Positions 24,877-33,439 of a stretch of 64,000 bases of DNA are shown piece by piece. The DNA comes from Litoribacter ruber. Lineage in GTDB: Bacteria; Bacteroidota; Bacteroidia; Cytophagales; Cyclobacteriaceae. Numbering within the stretch: position 1 is the first letter of the stretch; each line of letters opens with the position of its first letter. The notes beneath the pieces were generated by a model. It did not search any database. It was not told the origin of the DNA and saw only the letters and a list, made by a program, of their open reading frames with translations. A program made the position numbers and the translations under genes. The stretch is taken from contig NZ_JAHBGI010000002.1 in the NCBI RefSeq assembly GCF_018500185.1, positions 310,001 through 374,000 of the forward strand, written 5' to 3'.

Positions 24877-25785
24877 ATGGTAGACATTACACATAAAAAA
24901 AGCACCCTGCGAAAGGCCATAGCTCAGGCAATTGTGAAAGTGAGCAAATCCGAAACCATACATGCTATCCAAAACAGGCTGGTTCCCAAGGGTGATGTGC
25001 TCGAAATGGCCAAAACAGCGGGCCTTTTTGCTGCCAAAAAAACCAGCGATGTGATTCCAGACTGCCACCCTTTACCCATTGAGTTCACCGGAATCAGCTA
25101 TGAGGTTAGGGATATGGAAGTGCAGGTGATGGTGGAAATCCACACCATTTACAAAACCGGTGTAGAAGTAGAGGCCATGCACGCCGCCTCCGTGGTGGCC
25201 CTAACAATGTATGATATGCTCAAGCCAATTGATAAGGGTGTGAGTATCCATGAGGTGAAGCTTCTGGAGAAGAAGGGTGGCAAATCCGATTTCAACAAAA
25301 AAGAAGTGCAAAACCTCAATGCGGCCGTGATTGTCTGTTCGGATTCCATTTCCAAAGGGACAAAAGAAGACCGTGCGGGAAAAGCTATTATAGCCAAGCT
25401 AGAGCAATTTAAAGTCCATATCCAGGATTACACCGTGATCCCAGATGAGCATGACATCATCCAGGAAAAGGTCAAAAACTACGGTGAAGCGGGAGTAAGA
25501 ATGGTGATTCTGACAGGTGGCACGGGGCTTTCCCCAAGAGATGTGACCCCTGAGGCAGTTATCCCACTGCTGGAAAGAAGAGTGCCGGGCATTGAAGAGG
25601 CCATTAGAAATTATGGACAACAGCGCACCCCCTACTCCATGCTGTCCAGAAGCGTGGCCGGATTGATCGGAAACACGCTGGTATTGGCATTGCCCGGCTC
25701 TACCAATGGCGCTTCAGAATCCATGGATGCCGTTTTCCCCGCCATTCTGCACATTTTCAGGGTAATGGAAGGTGGCTATCATTAA
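24877..25785 (+). CDS. moaCB: MoaC-MogA/MoaB fusion (bifunctional molybdenum cofactor protein)
   Basis: 302 residues. Residues 1-150 are MoaC (cyclic pyranopterin monophosphate synthase): 'MVDIT', '[31 protein letters not shown]' and '[22 protein letters not shown]'. Residues about 155-302 are a MogA/MoaB molybdopterin adenylyltransferase domain: '[18 protein letters not shown]', '[18 protein letters not shown]' and '[23 protein letters not shown]'. The MoaC lysines and Asp are in place, so both halves look active. It completes the pathway started by moaA, but a 203-bp spacer with repeats sets it apart from the tightly packed genes upstream. Confidence 0.94.
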   Translation: MVDITHKKSTLRKAIAQAIVKVSKSETIHAIQNRLVPKGDVLEMAKTAGLFAAKKTSDVIPDCHPLPIEFTGISYEVRDMEVQVMVEIHTIYKTGVEVEAMHAASVVALTMYDMLKPIDKGVSIHEVKLLEKKGGKSDFNKKEVQNLNAAVIVCSDSISKGTKEDRAGKAIIAKLEQFKVHIQDYTVIPDEHDIIQEKVKNYGEAGVRMVILTGGTGLSPRDVTPEAVIPLLERRVPGIEEAIRNYGQQRTPYSMLSRSVAGLIGNTLVLALPGSTNGASESMDAVFPAILHIFRVMEGGYH

Positions 25786-25957
25786 AAATGGTTTCATCAA
25801 ATGTTTAACATATTCAATTAAGAATCATATAGTATAAATTATAATCCCCTGCATTTTAATGTGGATTTATTGCAGCCAGAAATAGATTGACTTCTGATAT
25901 TTGGTATGCATAACGAGTTATTTACTGACAAAACTCACACATTTACGCTGAACAAAG

Positions 25958-25972
25958 TATGATTATTATCAG
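25958..25972. promoter_or_regulatory. Fnr-type palindrome upstream of the dehydrogenase operon
   Basis: Contains TGATTATTATCA, identical over 15 bases (tatgattattatcag) to 2770-2784. It lies 103 bp upstream of the SDR start in a 289-bp gap that otherwise shows only A/T-rich DNA and a weak -7-like TACTTCGA at 26002. Confidence 0.5.
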
Positions 25973-26074
25973 GAAAGAGATTTTTATTTCCGAAATTAGC
26001 ATACTTCGAAGGACAAAACCGGATGGGCTTTGTTACTTGAAAAATACGCTTGCTAACTTTTAAATTTTCCAGGT

Positions 26075-26911
26075 ATGACTAAAATCAAGAATTCCACCGT
26101 ACTCATCACAGGCGGTGCCGCTGGAATTGGCAAACTGATGGGCCGCAACGTGCTGGAAGAGGGTGCTGCCCACCTTGTCATTTGGGATATCAATGAAAGT
26201 CAGATGCTGGAAACAGCAGCTGAACTGGGGAAAATCGGAAGCGTTCATACTTACCAAGTCAATGTAGCCGACTTAAATGAAATTAATCAAGCTTTTGATC
26301 AGATGCTGCAAGATGGCTTGGCCATTGATATTTTGATCAACAATGCAGGAATAGTTGTGGGGCGGTATTTTTGGGAGAATTCCCATGAGGATATTGAAAA
26401 AACCATGCTGATCAACACCAATGCCTTGATGCATATTGCACTGAAATGCCTCCCTGGTATGATGGCCAAAAATCATGGGCACATCGTCAACATCTCTTCT
26501 GCAGCAAGCTTGATAGGCAATCCCAAAATGGCCGTCTATGCCGCCAGCAAATGGGCCGTTACGGGTTGGTCGGAATCACTCAGACTGGAACTGGAGCAAG
26601 TCAAATCAAAAGTGAGAGTAACTACAATAACCCCAAGTTACATCAATACAGGCATGTTCGAAGGAGTAAAGACCCATTGGATCCAACCAATCCTTACCCC
26701 AGAAAAAACCGCCAAACAGATTATAAAAGGGATCAAAAAGAATAACATTTTCATCAGAATGCCAAAATCGGTTTTTTTGACTCCTATATTAAAAGGACTG
26801 TTGCCAGTACGTTGGTTTGACAAATTGGTAGGCGGTTACTTGGGGGTATATAGCTCTATGAAGGACTTTCATGGCCATTTCGCCGTGGAAAAGAAATCCA
26901 CCACAGAATAA
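26075..26911 (+). CDS. Short-chain dehydrogenase/reductase
   Basis: 278 residues. Classical SDR: cofactor loop TGGAAGIG (about 11-18), 'VIWDINE' with an Asp after beta 2 that favours NAD, NNAG motif, catalytic Ser in 'NISSAASL' and YAASK. The C-terminal extension (about 200-278) is basic and hydrophobic ('KSVFLTPILKGLLPVRWFDKL'), as in membrane-associated retinol-dehydrogenase-like SDRs acting on lipids. Substrate unknown. Probably co-transcribed with the gene 24 bp downstream. Confidence 0.85.
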   Translation: MTKIKNSTVLITGGAAGIGKLMGRNVLEEGAAHLVIWDINESQMLETAAELGKIGSVHTYQVNVADLNEINQAFDQMLQDGLAIDILINNAGIVVGRYFWENSHEDIEKTMLINTNALMHIALKCLPGMMAKNHGHIVNISSAASLIGNPKMAVYAASKWAVTGWSESLRLELEQVKSKVRVTTITPSYINTGMFEGVKTHWIQPILTPEKTAKQIIKGIKKNNIFIRMPKSVFLTPILKGLLPVRWFDKLVGGYLGVYSSMKDFHGHFAVEKKSTTE

Positions 26912-26935
26912 TTTTTAACCACTAAAAACTTTAAT

Positions 26936-27496
26936 ATGCAGGAAAAATCAGACATCGTTAGCCTTTATTTTTCAAAAAAGTTGAAAGGGATGATTGGGAC
27001 GGAGTTTTTTGATATGGCTACCGTGCCTGAGGACAATATTACGGATGAGTTTTACCGTTGGTATGGGGACATCTTCTATGTCAACCGCAAAAAATACTTG
27101 ATCTTTTCAAATGGGTTGACAAAGTTTTCATTTGTCATTCCCGATTTTAGGGTAGAAAAGAAATCAAGTTTTTTTAGAAAATTCTGCCACTATCTCACGG
27201 AGGCATTAAAACACCACAATCATGATCCGGAAATCTATTCGGGTTCTTGGGAGTTTTTTTCCCATGATACGATAGTCAACCGCTCAGCCATGGCTCATCT
27301 CAGCCAGTTGAAGGATATGTGTGAGCATGTGATAAAAATCGAACACTACTTAATTGAAAAAAAGGAGGAACTGGAATACCTCAACCACTATGTGAACAAT
27401 TGGATAACGACCTATAAGGACAAAAAAGGGTATCACAAACCCAAGGAAGTCTTTGTGGAGGAATTGGAAAAAAGAGGATTGTTGGTCGAGAAATAG
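26936..27496 (+). CDS. Uncharacterised protein, DUF6933-like
   Basis: 186 residues, soluble, no signal peptide or membrane helix. The N-terminus 'LYFSKKLKGMIG' followed by 'WYGDIFYVNRKKYLIFSNGLTKFSFVI' resembles small DUF6933-type proteins (from memory, not certain). The C-terminal half is helical and charged with a His-rich 'ALKHHNHDPE'. It follows the SDR by 24 bp. Its stop codon lies inside the stem of the terminator at 27489-27528. Function unknown. Confidence 0.75.
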   Translation: MQEKSDIVSLYFSKKLKGMIGTEFFDMATVPEDNITDEFYRWYGDIFYVNRKKYLIFSNGLTKFSFVIPDFRVEKKSSFFRKFCHYLTEALKHHNHDPEIYSGSWEFFSHDTIVNRSAMAHLSQLKDMCEHVIKIEHYLIEKKEELEYLNHYVNNWITTYKDKKGYHKPKEVFVEELEKRGLLVEK

Positions 27497-27528
27497 AAAA
27501 AGCGGGAAATCCCGCTTTTTCTATTTCT
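27489..27528. terminator. Bidirectional terminator shared by two convergent genes
   Basis: Perfect 18-bp stem AGAAATAGAAAAAGCGGG / CCCGCTTTTTCTATTTCT with the 4-nt loop AAAT. On each strand the GC part is followed by a T-rich arm. The TAG of the plus-strand gene (27494-27496) and the TAG of the minus-strand SDR (27521-27523) both fall inside the stem. Confidence 0.9.
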
Positions 27529-28243
27529 TAGGTGGCATGGAAGGCCTCACTTCAATTTTGCTCGGCAGAGTTCTGGAATTGAGCTCAAACAATCCCACGA
27601 CCATTTCTCCAATATCCTCAATCTGGATCTTCCAGGCATCTTCATCGCTCACTTTATGATTGTTGAAGTTGGTGGCTACAGAGCCCGGCATGATGGTGCT
27701 CACGCGGATGCCGGCATCCCTTAGATCAAGCATGATCGCCTGGGTAAAGCCCGTCAAGCCAAACTTGCTGGCATTATAAGCCGATCCACCTGCAAAGAAG
27801 TTGGTGCCTGCCAAACTGGAAATGGTGATGAAATAGCCCTTGGAAGCCTTCAGCGGCTCAAGAGCTGCCTTGATGCTATAAAATACCCCTGTCAAATTGG
27901 TATCGATAGTTTCGCTCCACTGCTCGGGAGTCAGTTCCTCAATGCTACCAAAATGCCCCAGGCCGGCATTGGCAACAAAATAATCCAAACGGCCCCACTC
28001 GTCGGTTACCGCCTTGACTGCATTTTGCTGGGCTTCAAACTCCCTCACATCTGCCTGAATGGGAAGCACTTCCCCACCCAATCCTTCTAGTTTTCTGGCC
28101 GCTTCCTCTATCCTACCCTTATCTCTTCCGGTAATACCAACATTTACACCCTTTTTGAGAAGTTCCTGAGCAATTCCATACCCAATACCAGAACTCCCAC
28201 CGGTAATCAATGCTACGTTTCCTTTCATAATTTTCGTTTTCAA
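27521..28243 (-). CDS. Short-chain dehydrogenase/reductase
   Basis: 240 residues. SDR hallmarks: TGGSSGIG (about 14-21), 'GITGRDKGRI' with Arg after beta 2 suggesting NADPH, 'VANAGLGHFG', Ser in 'TISSLAG' and YNASK. 'RDAGIRVSTIMPGSVATNF' is the usual later loop. Closest in style to the FabG/3-ketoacyl reductase-like SDRs of unknown substrate. Transcribed toward the terminator at 27489. A divergent or upstream DsbA-like gene lies 47 bp before it on the same strand. Confidence 0.87.
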   Translation of the reverse strand: MKTKIMKGNVALITGGSSGIGYGIAQELLKKGVNVGITGRDKGRIEEAARKLEGLGGEVLPIQADVREFEAQQNAVKAVTDEWGRLDYFVANAGLGHFGSIEELTPEQWSETIDTNLTGVFYSIKAALEPLKASKGYFITISSLAGTNFFAGGSAYNASKFGLTGFTQAIMLDLRDAGIRVSTIMPGSVATNFNNHKVSDEDAWKIQIEDIGEMVVGLFELNSRTLPSKIEVRPSMPPKK

Positions 28244-28290
28244 AATGGTTTAAAACTTAGTAAACCCAACTTGATACTCCAGAGAAAGTT

Positions 28291-28965
28291 TTAACAGTTT
28301 CCGTCCACATCACAGGAGTTGGAATTGGCGGACTGCTGCTCATACGCCTGATTCAATGCATGAAGAAAAACCTCGGATGATTGGGCACCGCTAAGGCCAT
28401 ATTTTCTATCAAAAACAAAAAACGGAACCCCTCTTACCCCCAGCTGCTGGGCTTCGGCATATTCCTGTTTTACCCTTTCCACAAATTGATCTGAATTAAG
28501 CATCTTTTCTACTTCATTGGAATCCAATCCCAACTTTTGCCCCAATTCCAAAAGTACTGCCGGGTCATCGGTATTGGCTTTTTGATCAAAATGGGCCTCA
28601 AACAAAAGCTCTTCAGCCAAATCACCTTTGCCATGAACTTTTGCCATTTGGATCAGGCGGTGGGCATTTAGGGAATTGGCCACAACTGTATTGGTCAAAT
28701 CCATGTTCAATCCTTCAGAGCGCCCCATTACCTCAACCTGAGCCATCATCTGTTCAATTTGGGGAACCTGCATTCCTTTGGAATTGGCTAAATATTCCAC
28801 TGGGGAAAGGGATGTGTCCGTTTTAAGATCTGGGTTGAGCAAAAAGCTTTTCCACTCAATTTCTATTTCACTCTGGCCTTCAAATTGTTTTAAAGCCTTT
28901 TCAAACCTTCTTTTTCCGATATAACAAAAAGGGCACATTACATCGGACCATATTTCTACTTTCAT
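28291..28965 (-). CDS. DsbA/FrnE-family thioredoxin-fold oxidoreductase
   Basis: 224 residues, no signal peptide. Active site CPFC (11-14) in 'DVMCPFCYIGKRRFEKAL', then the helical insertion with 'NSLNAHRLIQMAKVHGKGDLAEELLFEAHF' and 'GVRGVPFFVFDRKYGLSGAQ' with the cis-Pro loop. This is the FrnE/2-hydroxychromene-carboxylate isomerase-like family, usually cytosolic thiol oxidoreductases linked to oxidative stress. A second Cys pair (SCDVDGNC) at the very C-terminus is seen in FrnE-type proteins. Confidence 0.9.
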   Translation of the reverse strand: MKVEIWSDVMCPFCYIGKRRFEKALKQFEGQSEIEIEWKSFLLNPDLKTDTSLSPVEYLANSKGMQVPQIEQMMAQVEVMGRSEGLNMDLTNTVVANSLNAHRLIQMAKVHGKGDLAEELLFEAHFDQKANTDDPAVLLELGQKLGLDSNEVEKMLNSDQFVERVKQEYAEAQQLGVRGVPFFVFDRKYGLSGAQSSEVFLHALNQAYEQQSANSNSCDVDGNC

Positions 28966-29195
28966 CTATTTTTTCTTTAACTAAGGATAATTAATAATTA
29001 TGAGTTCCCGCTTATCATATTTAAATATCACAAGTTACTTATGGCATAAAAGTTGAACTATTTACCAAAACAGAACTTATTCAAATTGAAAAATTGTTAA
29101 ACCCCTGTGAAGGTTTTTACCAATTTGACAAAGAATTGAAAATTTTGTTTGTTTTTAAAATTTTTGTTTTGAAACTTTGTCTTGAGAATCATACA

Positions 29196-29306
29196 ATGTC
29201 CTACAAGATCAACATATCCGCCGATTGCCCGGCCCCTGCACACCAGCAGGTGGAAATCACGGTTATGAATTTTTCAATAAGGACAAGGAACTTTTATAGG
29301 GCCTAG
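29196..29306 (+). CDS. Possible 36-residue leader peptide before the arginine operon
   Basis: A small frame from the ATG at 29196 ends 'SIRTRNFYRA' with three AGG arginine codons among its last nine codons. It lies 126 bp upstream of the arginine operon and is followed by a hairpin (29324-29340). That arrangement could be an attenuation leader. It could also be chance; the N-terminal part (CPAPAHQQVEITV) resembles nothing known to me. The remaining DNA in the 466-bp gap (28966-29431) is A/T-rich without clear signals. Confidence 0.3.
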   Translation: MSYKINISADCPAPAHQQVEITVMNFSIRTRNFYRA

Positions 29307-29323
29307 TCCCTGCTATATTTATG

Positions 29324-29340
29324 GCAACCTATGCGGTTGC
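29324..29340 (+). promoter_or_regulatory. Hairpin after the possible arginine leader
   Basis: GCAACC-TATGC-GGTTGC, a 6-bp perfect stem 18 bp after the leader frame's stop. It is followed by TGCTTTCCGATTC, which is pyrimidine-rich but not a classical T-run. Confidence 0.35.
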
Positions 29341-29426
29341 TGCTTTCCGATTCTATTTCCAAGATAATTCATTTCAGACGCTTGAAAGCTGATCATTTTA
29401 TTGGTCGGTTCTAAACCATATCACAA

Positions 29427-29444
29427 TTATCATGAATATGATAA
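29427..29444. promoter_or_regulatory. 18-bp inverted repeat over the start codon of the first arginine gene
   Basis: TTATCAT-GAAT-ATGATAA is a perfect 7-4-7 inverted repeat that includes the ATG at 29432. It could be an operator for a dimeric regulator or, as RNA, a hairpin hiding the start codon. It does not match the E. coli ArgR box pattern. Confidence 0.4.
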
Positions 29445-30112
29445 ACAAGCAATTTGTTATTCAAGTAGCCCAAGAAGAACACTTGAAATATGCCGACACC
29501 ATCGTAGAGGAAATGGCCAATTCCGCCCAAGCACGAGGTACAGGTATAGCTAAGCGTAGCCCAGAGTACATCATGCAGAAAATGCGAGAGGGGAAAGCCG
29601 TTATTGCCCTGAGCAAGACAGGCGAGTGGGCAGGATTCTGTTACATTGAAGCGTGGGGACATGAAAAGTTCGTGGCCAATTCCGGATTGATTGTCTCCCC
29701 AAATTTCAGAAAATCAGGACTGGCTAGAGAAATCAAACATGCCATCTTCAAACTTAGCCGCAAAAAGTATCCAAATGCCAAAATATTCGGCCTTACCACG
29801 GGTGCGGCTGTGATGAAAATCAATTCGGAGCTGGGCTATTACCCAGTCAGCTACTCTGACCTCACCGATGATGAGCAATTTTGGAAAGGCTGCCAGAGCT
29901 GCGTAAACTACGCCATCCTGACCAGCAAAAACCGTCAGAACTGTCTTTGCACGGCCATGCTCTATGTGCCGAAAGACCAACGACAACCAAACAAACAAAG
30001 ATTAAGAAAAGACTTTTACGGCAACCTCAATCTATTTGAGCGCTGGACAAAAATTAAGAAAAGTATTTTAGTAAAATTCAACAAAGCATTAAAACTCGAT
30101 CTTCAACCATGA
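29432..30112 (+). CDS. GNAT acyltransferase, probable first enzyme of arginine synthesis
   Basis: 226 residues. A GNAT domain with the acyl-CoA loop 'GLIVSPNFRKSGLAREIKHAIFKLS' (the R/Q-x-x-G-x-G/A site is seen as RKSGLA). The C-terminal part carries 'CQSCVNYAILTSKNRQNCLC', a cysteine-rich segment that might bind metal. It overlaps argG by 4 bp and begins the complete arginine operon, which has no argA or argJ. It therefore probably makes N-acetyl- or N-succinylglutamate. Context supports the role strongly, while acyl donor specificity is inferred from the ArgF' type. Confidence 0.78.
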   Translation: MNMINKQFVIQVAQEEHLKYADTIVEEMANSAQARGTGIAKRSPEYIMQKMREGKAVIALSKTGEWAGFCYIEAWGHEKFVANSGLIVSPNFRKSGLAREIKHAIFKLSRKKYPNAKIFGLTTGAAVMKINSELGYYPVSYSDLTDDEQFWKGCQSCVNYAILTSKNRQNCLCTAMLYVPKDQRQPNKQRLRKDFYGNLNLFERWTKIKKSILVKFNKALKLDLQP

Positions 30113-31305
30113 AAAAAGTATTACTGGCCTACAGTGGAGGCCTGGACACCACTTACTGCGCATTGTATTTGAGTAAAATAAAAAACTATGAAGTCCATGC
30201 CGTTTTGGTGAATACTGGTGGGTTTGAAAAAGAGGAGTTGGAAACAGTAGAGGCCAGAGCTAAAAAACTGGGGCTGAAAAGCTTTGAGGTTTTGGATGTG
30301 ACCCAGGATTATTATGAGAAGGTCATCAAGTATTTGATTTTTGGCAATGTGCTCAAAAATCAAACATACCCCCTGTCTGTGAGTGCCGAAAGAATCGTTC
30401 AGGCCAAAGCTCTGGCTGATTATGCCGCAAAAATTGGCGCCGAATCCATTGCTCACGGAAGCACAGGCGCGGGAAATGACCAGGTAAGGTTTGATATGAT
30501 CTTCCAAACGGTAATTCCCAATATTGAAATTATCACGCCCATCAGGGATATGCAGCTCAGCCGTGAGGAGGAGATTTCCTTTCTTAAAGAACATGGGGTG
30601 GAAATGAATTTTGAAAAAGCCGCTTATTCCATCAATAAAGGAATTTGGGGCACATCTGTAGGAGGAAAAGAAACCCTGAACTCCCATGACACCTTACCGG
30701 AGGAGGCTTTTCCTACTCAGCTAACCAAGAAGGAGCCTGAAGACTTAAAGCTAACATTTGAAAAAGGTGAAATTGTAGCCGTAAATGGTGAAAAAATGGA
30801 TCCTGTAAAAGCCATTCAAAAGATCCAGGCCCTGGCGGGACCTTTTGCTATAGGAAGGGATATCCATGTAGGCGATACCATTATAGGTATCAAAGGTAGG
30901 GTTGGTTTTGAAGCCGCGGCGGCATTGATACTTATCAAGGCCCACCAGTTGCTCGAAAAACATACACTGACTAAGTGGCAATCCTTCTGGAAAAATCAAA
31001 TGGCTGAATTTTATGGCACCCACCTACATGAGGGCCATTATTTGGATCCTGTCATGCGAAACTTGGAAAGCTTCATGCAGTCCACACAGGATTTTGTTAC
31101 AGGAGAGGTAAATGTAAAACTGATGCCTTACCATTTCAAACTTATCGGCATCAATTCCGAGCACGATTTGATGTCCAATAAATTTGGGGCTTATGGAGAG
31201 ATAAATAAAGGCTGGACCGCCGATGATGTGAAGGGCTTCACCAAAATATTCGGTAACCAAACCGCAATTTTTCACCAAGTAAACAAAACATTGGATAATG
31301 GATAA
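30109..31305 (+). CDS. argG: Argininosuccinate synthase
   Basis: 398 residues. ATP pyrophosphatase loop AYSGGLDTTYC at the N-terminus, 'AHGSTGAGNDQVRFD' for citrulline/aspartate binding and 'SINKGIWGTSVGGKE' typical of ArgG. Joins citrulline and aspartate to argininosuccinate. 'GGLDTT' instead of the common 'GGLDTS' is a mild variation. Overlaps the preceding gene by 4 bp and argC by 8 bp. Confidence 0.97.
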   Translation: MKKVLLAYSGGLDTTYCALYLSKIKNYEVHAVLVNTGGFEKEELETVEARAKKLGLKSFEVLDVTQDYYEKVIKYLIFGNVLKNQTYPLSVSAERIVQAKALADYAAKIGAESIAHGSTGAGNDQVRFDMIFQTVIPNIEIITPIRDMQLSREEEISFLKEHGVEMNFEKAAYSINKGIWGTSVGGKETLNSHDTLPEEAFPTQLTKKEPEDLKLTFEKGEIVAVNGEKMDPVKAIQKIQALAGPFAIGRDIHVGDTIIGIKGRVGFEAAAALILIKAHQLLEKHTLTKWQSFWKNQMAEFYGTHLHEGHYLDPVMRNLESFMQSTQDFVTGEVNVKLMPYHFKLIGINSEHDLMSNKFGAYGEINKGWTADDVKGFTKIFGNQTAIFHQVNKTLDNG

Positions 31306-32263
31306 AATTAAAGTTGGCGTTATTGGCGGAGCAGGATATACCGGCGGAGAGCTTGTCCGACTGTTGCTTTTTCACCCGCAGGTGGAATTGGTATCCATCC
31401 ACAGCAATAGCCAAAAAGGAAAAAAAGTATACGAGGTGCACCAGGATCTTTTGGGAGATTCGGAACTGGTGTTTACCGATGAAATAAACAAAAACGTGGA
31501 TGCGCTCTTTTTGGCCCTACCCCATGGGGAGGCCAAAGGATTTTTGGACAACAATGAGTTTTTGCCATCCACAGTCATCATAGATCTGAGCACGGATTTC
31601 CGGGATGAGAGCGACAACTTCGTCTATGGCTTGCCGGAAATCAATAAATCTAGGATCATGACAGCCAAAAAAATAGCTAACCCTGGATGTTTTGCCACTG
31701 GGATACAGTTGGCACTTGCCCCAGCGATCGCCCATAGGTTCATCGACGGACCTATCCATATCAACGGGATTACCGGAAGCACCGGAGCTGGTAAAAAACT
31801 TAGTGAAACCACCCATTTCAGTGAAAGAAACCAGAACGTTTCTATCTACAAGCTTTTTGATCACCAGCACCTCAAGGAAATAAAGAAAACCTTTCACGAA
31901 TTGGACATGGAGTTTAAAAACAATCTCCTATTTGTCCCCTACCGTGGTAATTTCTCCAGAGGAATATGGATCACGGCTTATGGTACCTTGGACAGATCAT
32001 TTGAGGAAGTGAAGGATAAATACCAGGCATTCTACTCCGATGAGCCATTCACGCATGTGTCCGACAAGGAAATCATGCTTAAGCAGGCGGTCAACACCAA
32101 TAAGTGCCTAATTTCTCTGCAGGAAAAAGAAGGGCAGTTGGTGATATATGCCGCTATAGATAACCTTCTGAAGGGAGCCGCCGGACAGGCTGTTCAGAAC
32201 ATGAACTTGGCATTTGGATTGGAGGAAAAAGCTGGCCTCAATTTGAAAAGTATCGCATTTTAA
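31298..32263 (+). CDS. argC: N-acetyl (or N-succinyl)-gamma-glutamyl-phosphate reductase
   Basis: 321 residues. NADP-binding 'GVIGGAGYTGGELVRLL', catalytic Cys in 'NPGCFATGIQLALAP', 'GSTGAGKKLSETTHFSERNQNVS' and C-terminal 'AIDNLLKGAAGQAVQNMNLAFG'. It reduces the acylglutamyl phosphate made by ArgB. Starts within argG (8-bp overlap), ends 11 bp before argD. Confidence 0.96.
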   Translation: MDKIKVGVIGGAGYTGGELVRLLLFHPQVELVSIHSNSQKGKKVYEVHQDLLGDSELVFTDEINKNVDALFLALPHGEAKGFLDNNEFLPSTVIIDLSTDFRDESDNFVYGLPEINKSRIMTAKKIANPGCFATGIQLALAPAIAHRFIDGPIHINGITGSTGAGKKLSETTHFSERNQNVSIYKLFDHQHLKEIKKTFHELDMEFKNNLLFVPYRGNFSRGIWITAYGTLDRSFEEVKDKYQAFYSDEPFTHVSDKEIMLKQAVNTNKCLISLQEKEGQLVIYAAIDNLLKGAAGQAVQNMNLAFGLEEKAGLNLKSIAF

Positions 32264-32274
32264 CCTCTTTAATT

Positions 32275-33423
32275 ATGAAACCTTACGCAGTTTACCCCCT
32301 TATGGACATCACGCCCGTGAAAGCGGAGGGATGCAAAATCTGGGATTCAAACGGAACGGAATATATGGACCTTTATGGGGGGCACGCCGTGATCTCCATC
32401 GGCCATAACCACCCCCACTACACCGATAGAATCAAATCGCAACTGGATAAAATTGCATTTTACTCCAACTCGGTACAAATCCCAGAACAGGAAGAACTGG
32501 CCAATTTGCTCGGAAAAGTCTCAGGCTATGACGAGTATGACCTTTTCCTGTGCAACTCAGGAGCAGAAGCCAATGAAAATGCCCTTAAACTTGCTTCATT
32601 CAAAACCGGTAAAAAAGGCTTCATTTCATTCAAAGGGGGATTTCACGGTAGAACAAGCGGAGCGGTAGCCTTAACGGATAACCCGAAAATAGTTGCTCCA
32701 TTCAATGCTTCCCATGAGGTGCACATCCTGGAAATGGATCTGGCGCAAGTGGAAGAATGTCTGAAAAAGCATGATGTCGCCGGGATTATTATCGAAGGCA
32801 TTCAAGGCATAGCCGGAATCCATACACCTTCTGAGGAGTTTCTTTTAGGCCTTCAGAAGCTGAGTAATGATCATAATGTCAAATTTATTTTGGATGAAGT
32901 TCAGTCTGGCTATGGCCGTACAGGTAAGTTTTTTGCCCACCAGTGGGTTGAGGGTTTGAAGCCGGATATTATTACCATAGCCAAAGGTATGGGAAACGGA
33001 TTCCCTGTGGGTGGCGTTCTCATTAATCCTGAAATGGAGGCAAAATACGGCATGTTGGGCACTACATTCGGCGGCAATCATTTGGCCTGTGTGGCATCCC
33101 TGGCTGTATTGGAAGTATTGCATCAAGAAAACCTTTGCTCCAAAGCTGATGAAATTGGGAAATATCTTATGGAAAAACTTCAGGGTATGGAAGGCATCAA
33201 AGAAGTCCGTGGCAAAGGCTTGATGATAGGCGTGGATCTGGAAACAGACGCTGCTCCTGTGCGAAAGGAGCTAATTGAAAAACATCATATTTTCACCGGA
33301 AATGCATCAACCAAAAATACTATCCGGATTTTGCCTCCCCTCACGATCACCAAAAAGGAACTAGATATCTTCCTGGAAGCACTTCCCCAGGTCATACAAT
33401 CTACTCCAGTTCAAACATATTAA
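32275..33423 (+). CDS. argD: Acylornithine aminotransferase
   Basis: 382 residues. Class III PLP aminotransferase: 'LYGGHAVISIGHNHP', 'FLCNSGAEANENALKLA', 'GGFHGRTSGAVALT', 'FILDEVQSGYGRTGKFFAHQ', with the PLP lysine in 'ITIAKGMGNGFPVGG' and 'GTTFGGNHLACVA'. Makes N-acylornithine from the semialdehyde produced by ArgC. Confidence 0.95.
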   Translation: MKPYAVYPLMDITPVKAEGCKIWDSNGTEYMDLYGGHAVISIGHNHPHYTDRIKSQLDKIAFYSNSVQIPEQEELANLLGKVSGYDEYDLFLCNSGAEANENALKLASFKTGKKGFISFKGGFHGRTSGAVALTDNPKIVAPFNASHEVHILEMDLAQVEECLKKHDVAGIIIEGIQGIAGIHTPSEEFLLGLQKLSNDHNVKFILDEVQSGYGRTGKFFAHQWVEGLKPDIITIAKGMGNGFPVGGVLINPEMEAKYGMLGTTFGGNHLACVASLAVLEVLHQENLCSKADEIGKYLMEKLQGMEGIKEVRGKGLMIGVDLETDAAPVRKELIEKHHIFTGNASTKNTIRILPPLTITKKELDIFLEALPQVIQSTPVQTY

Positions 33424-33439
33424 ATCAAAGTTAATAAAA

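Noticed and set aside
29094-29195. N-terminal extension of the small frame before the arginine operon
   Set aside because: Low-complexity Phe/Lys/Leu coding from A/T-rich DNA; only the part from 29196 is kept as a weak candidate.
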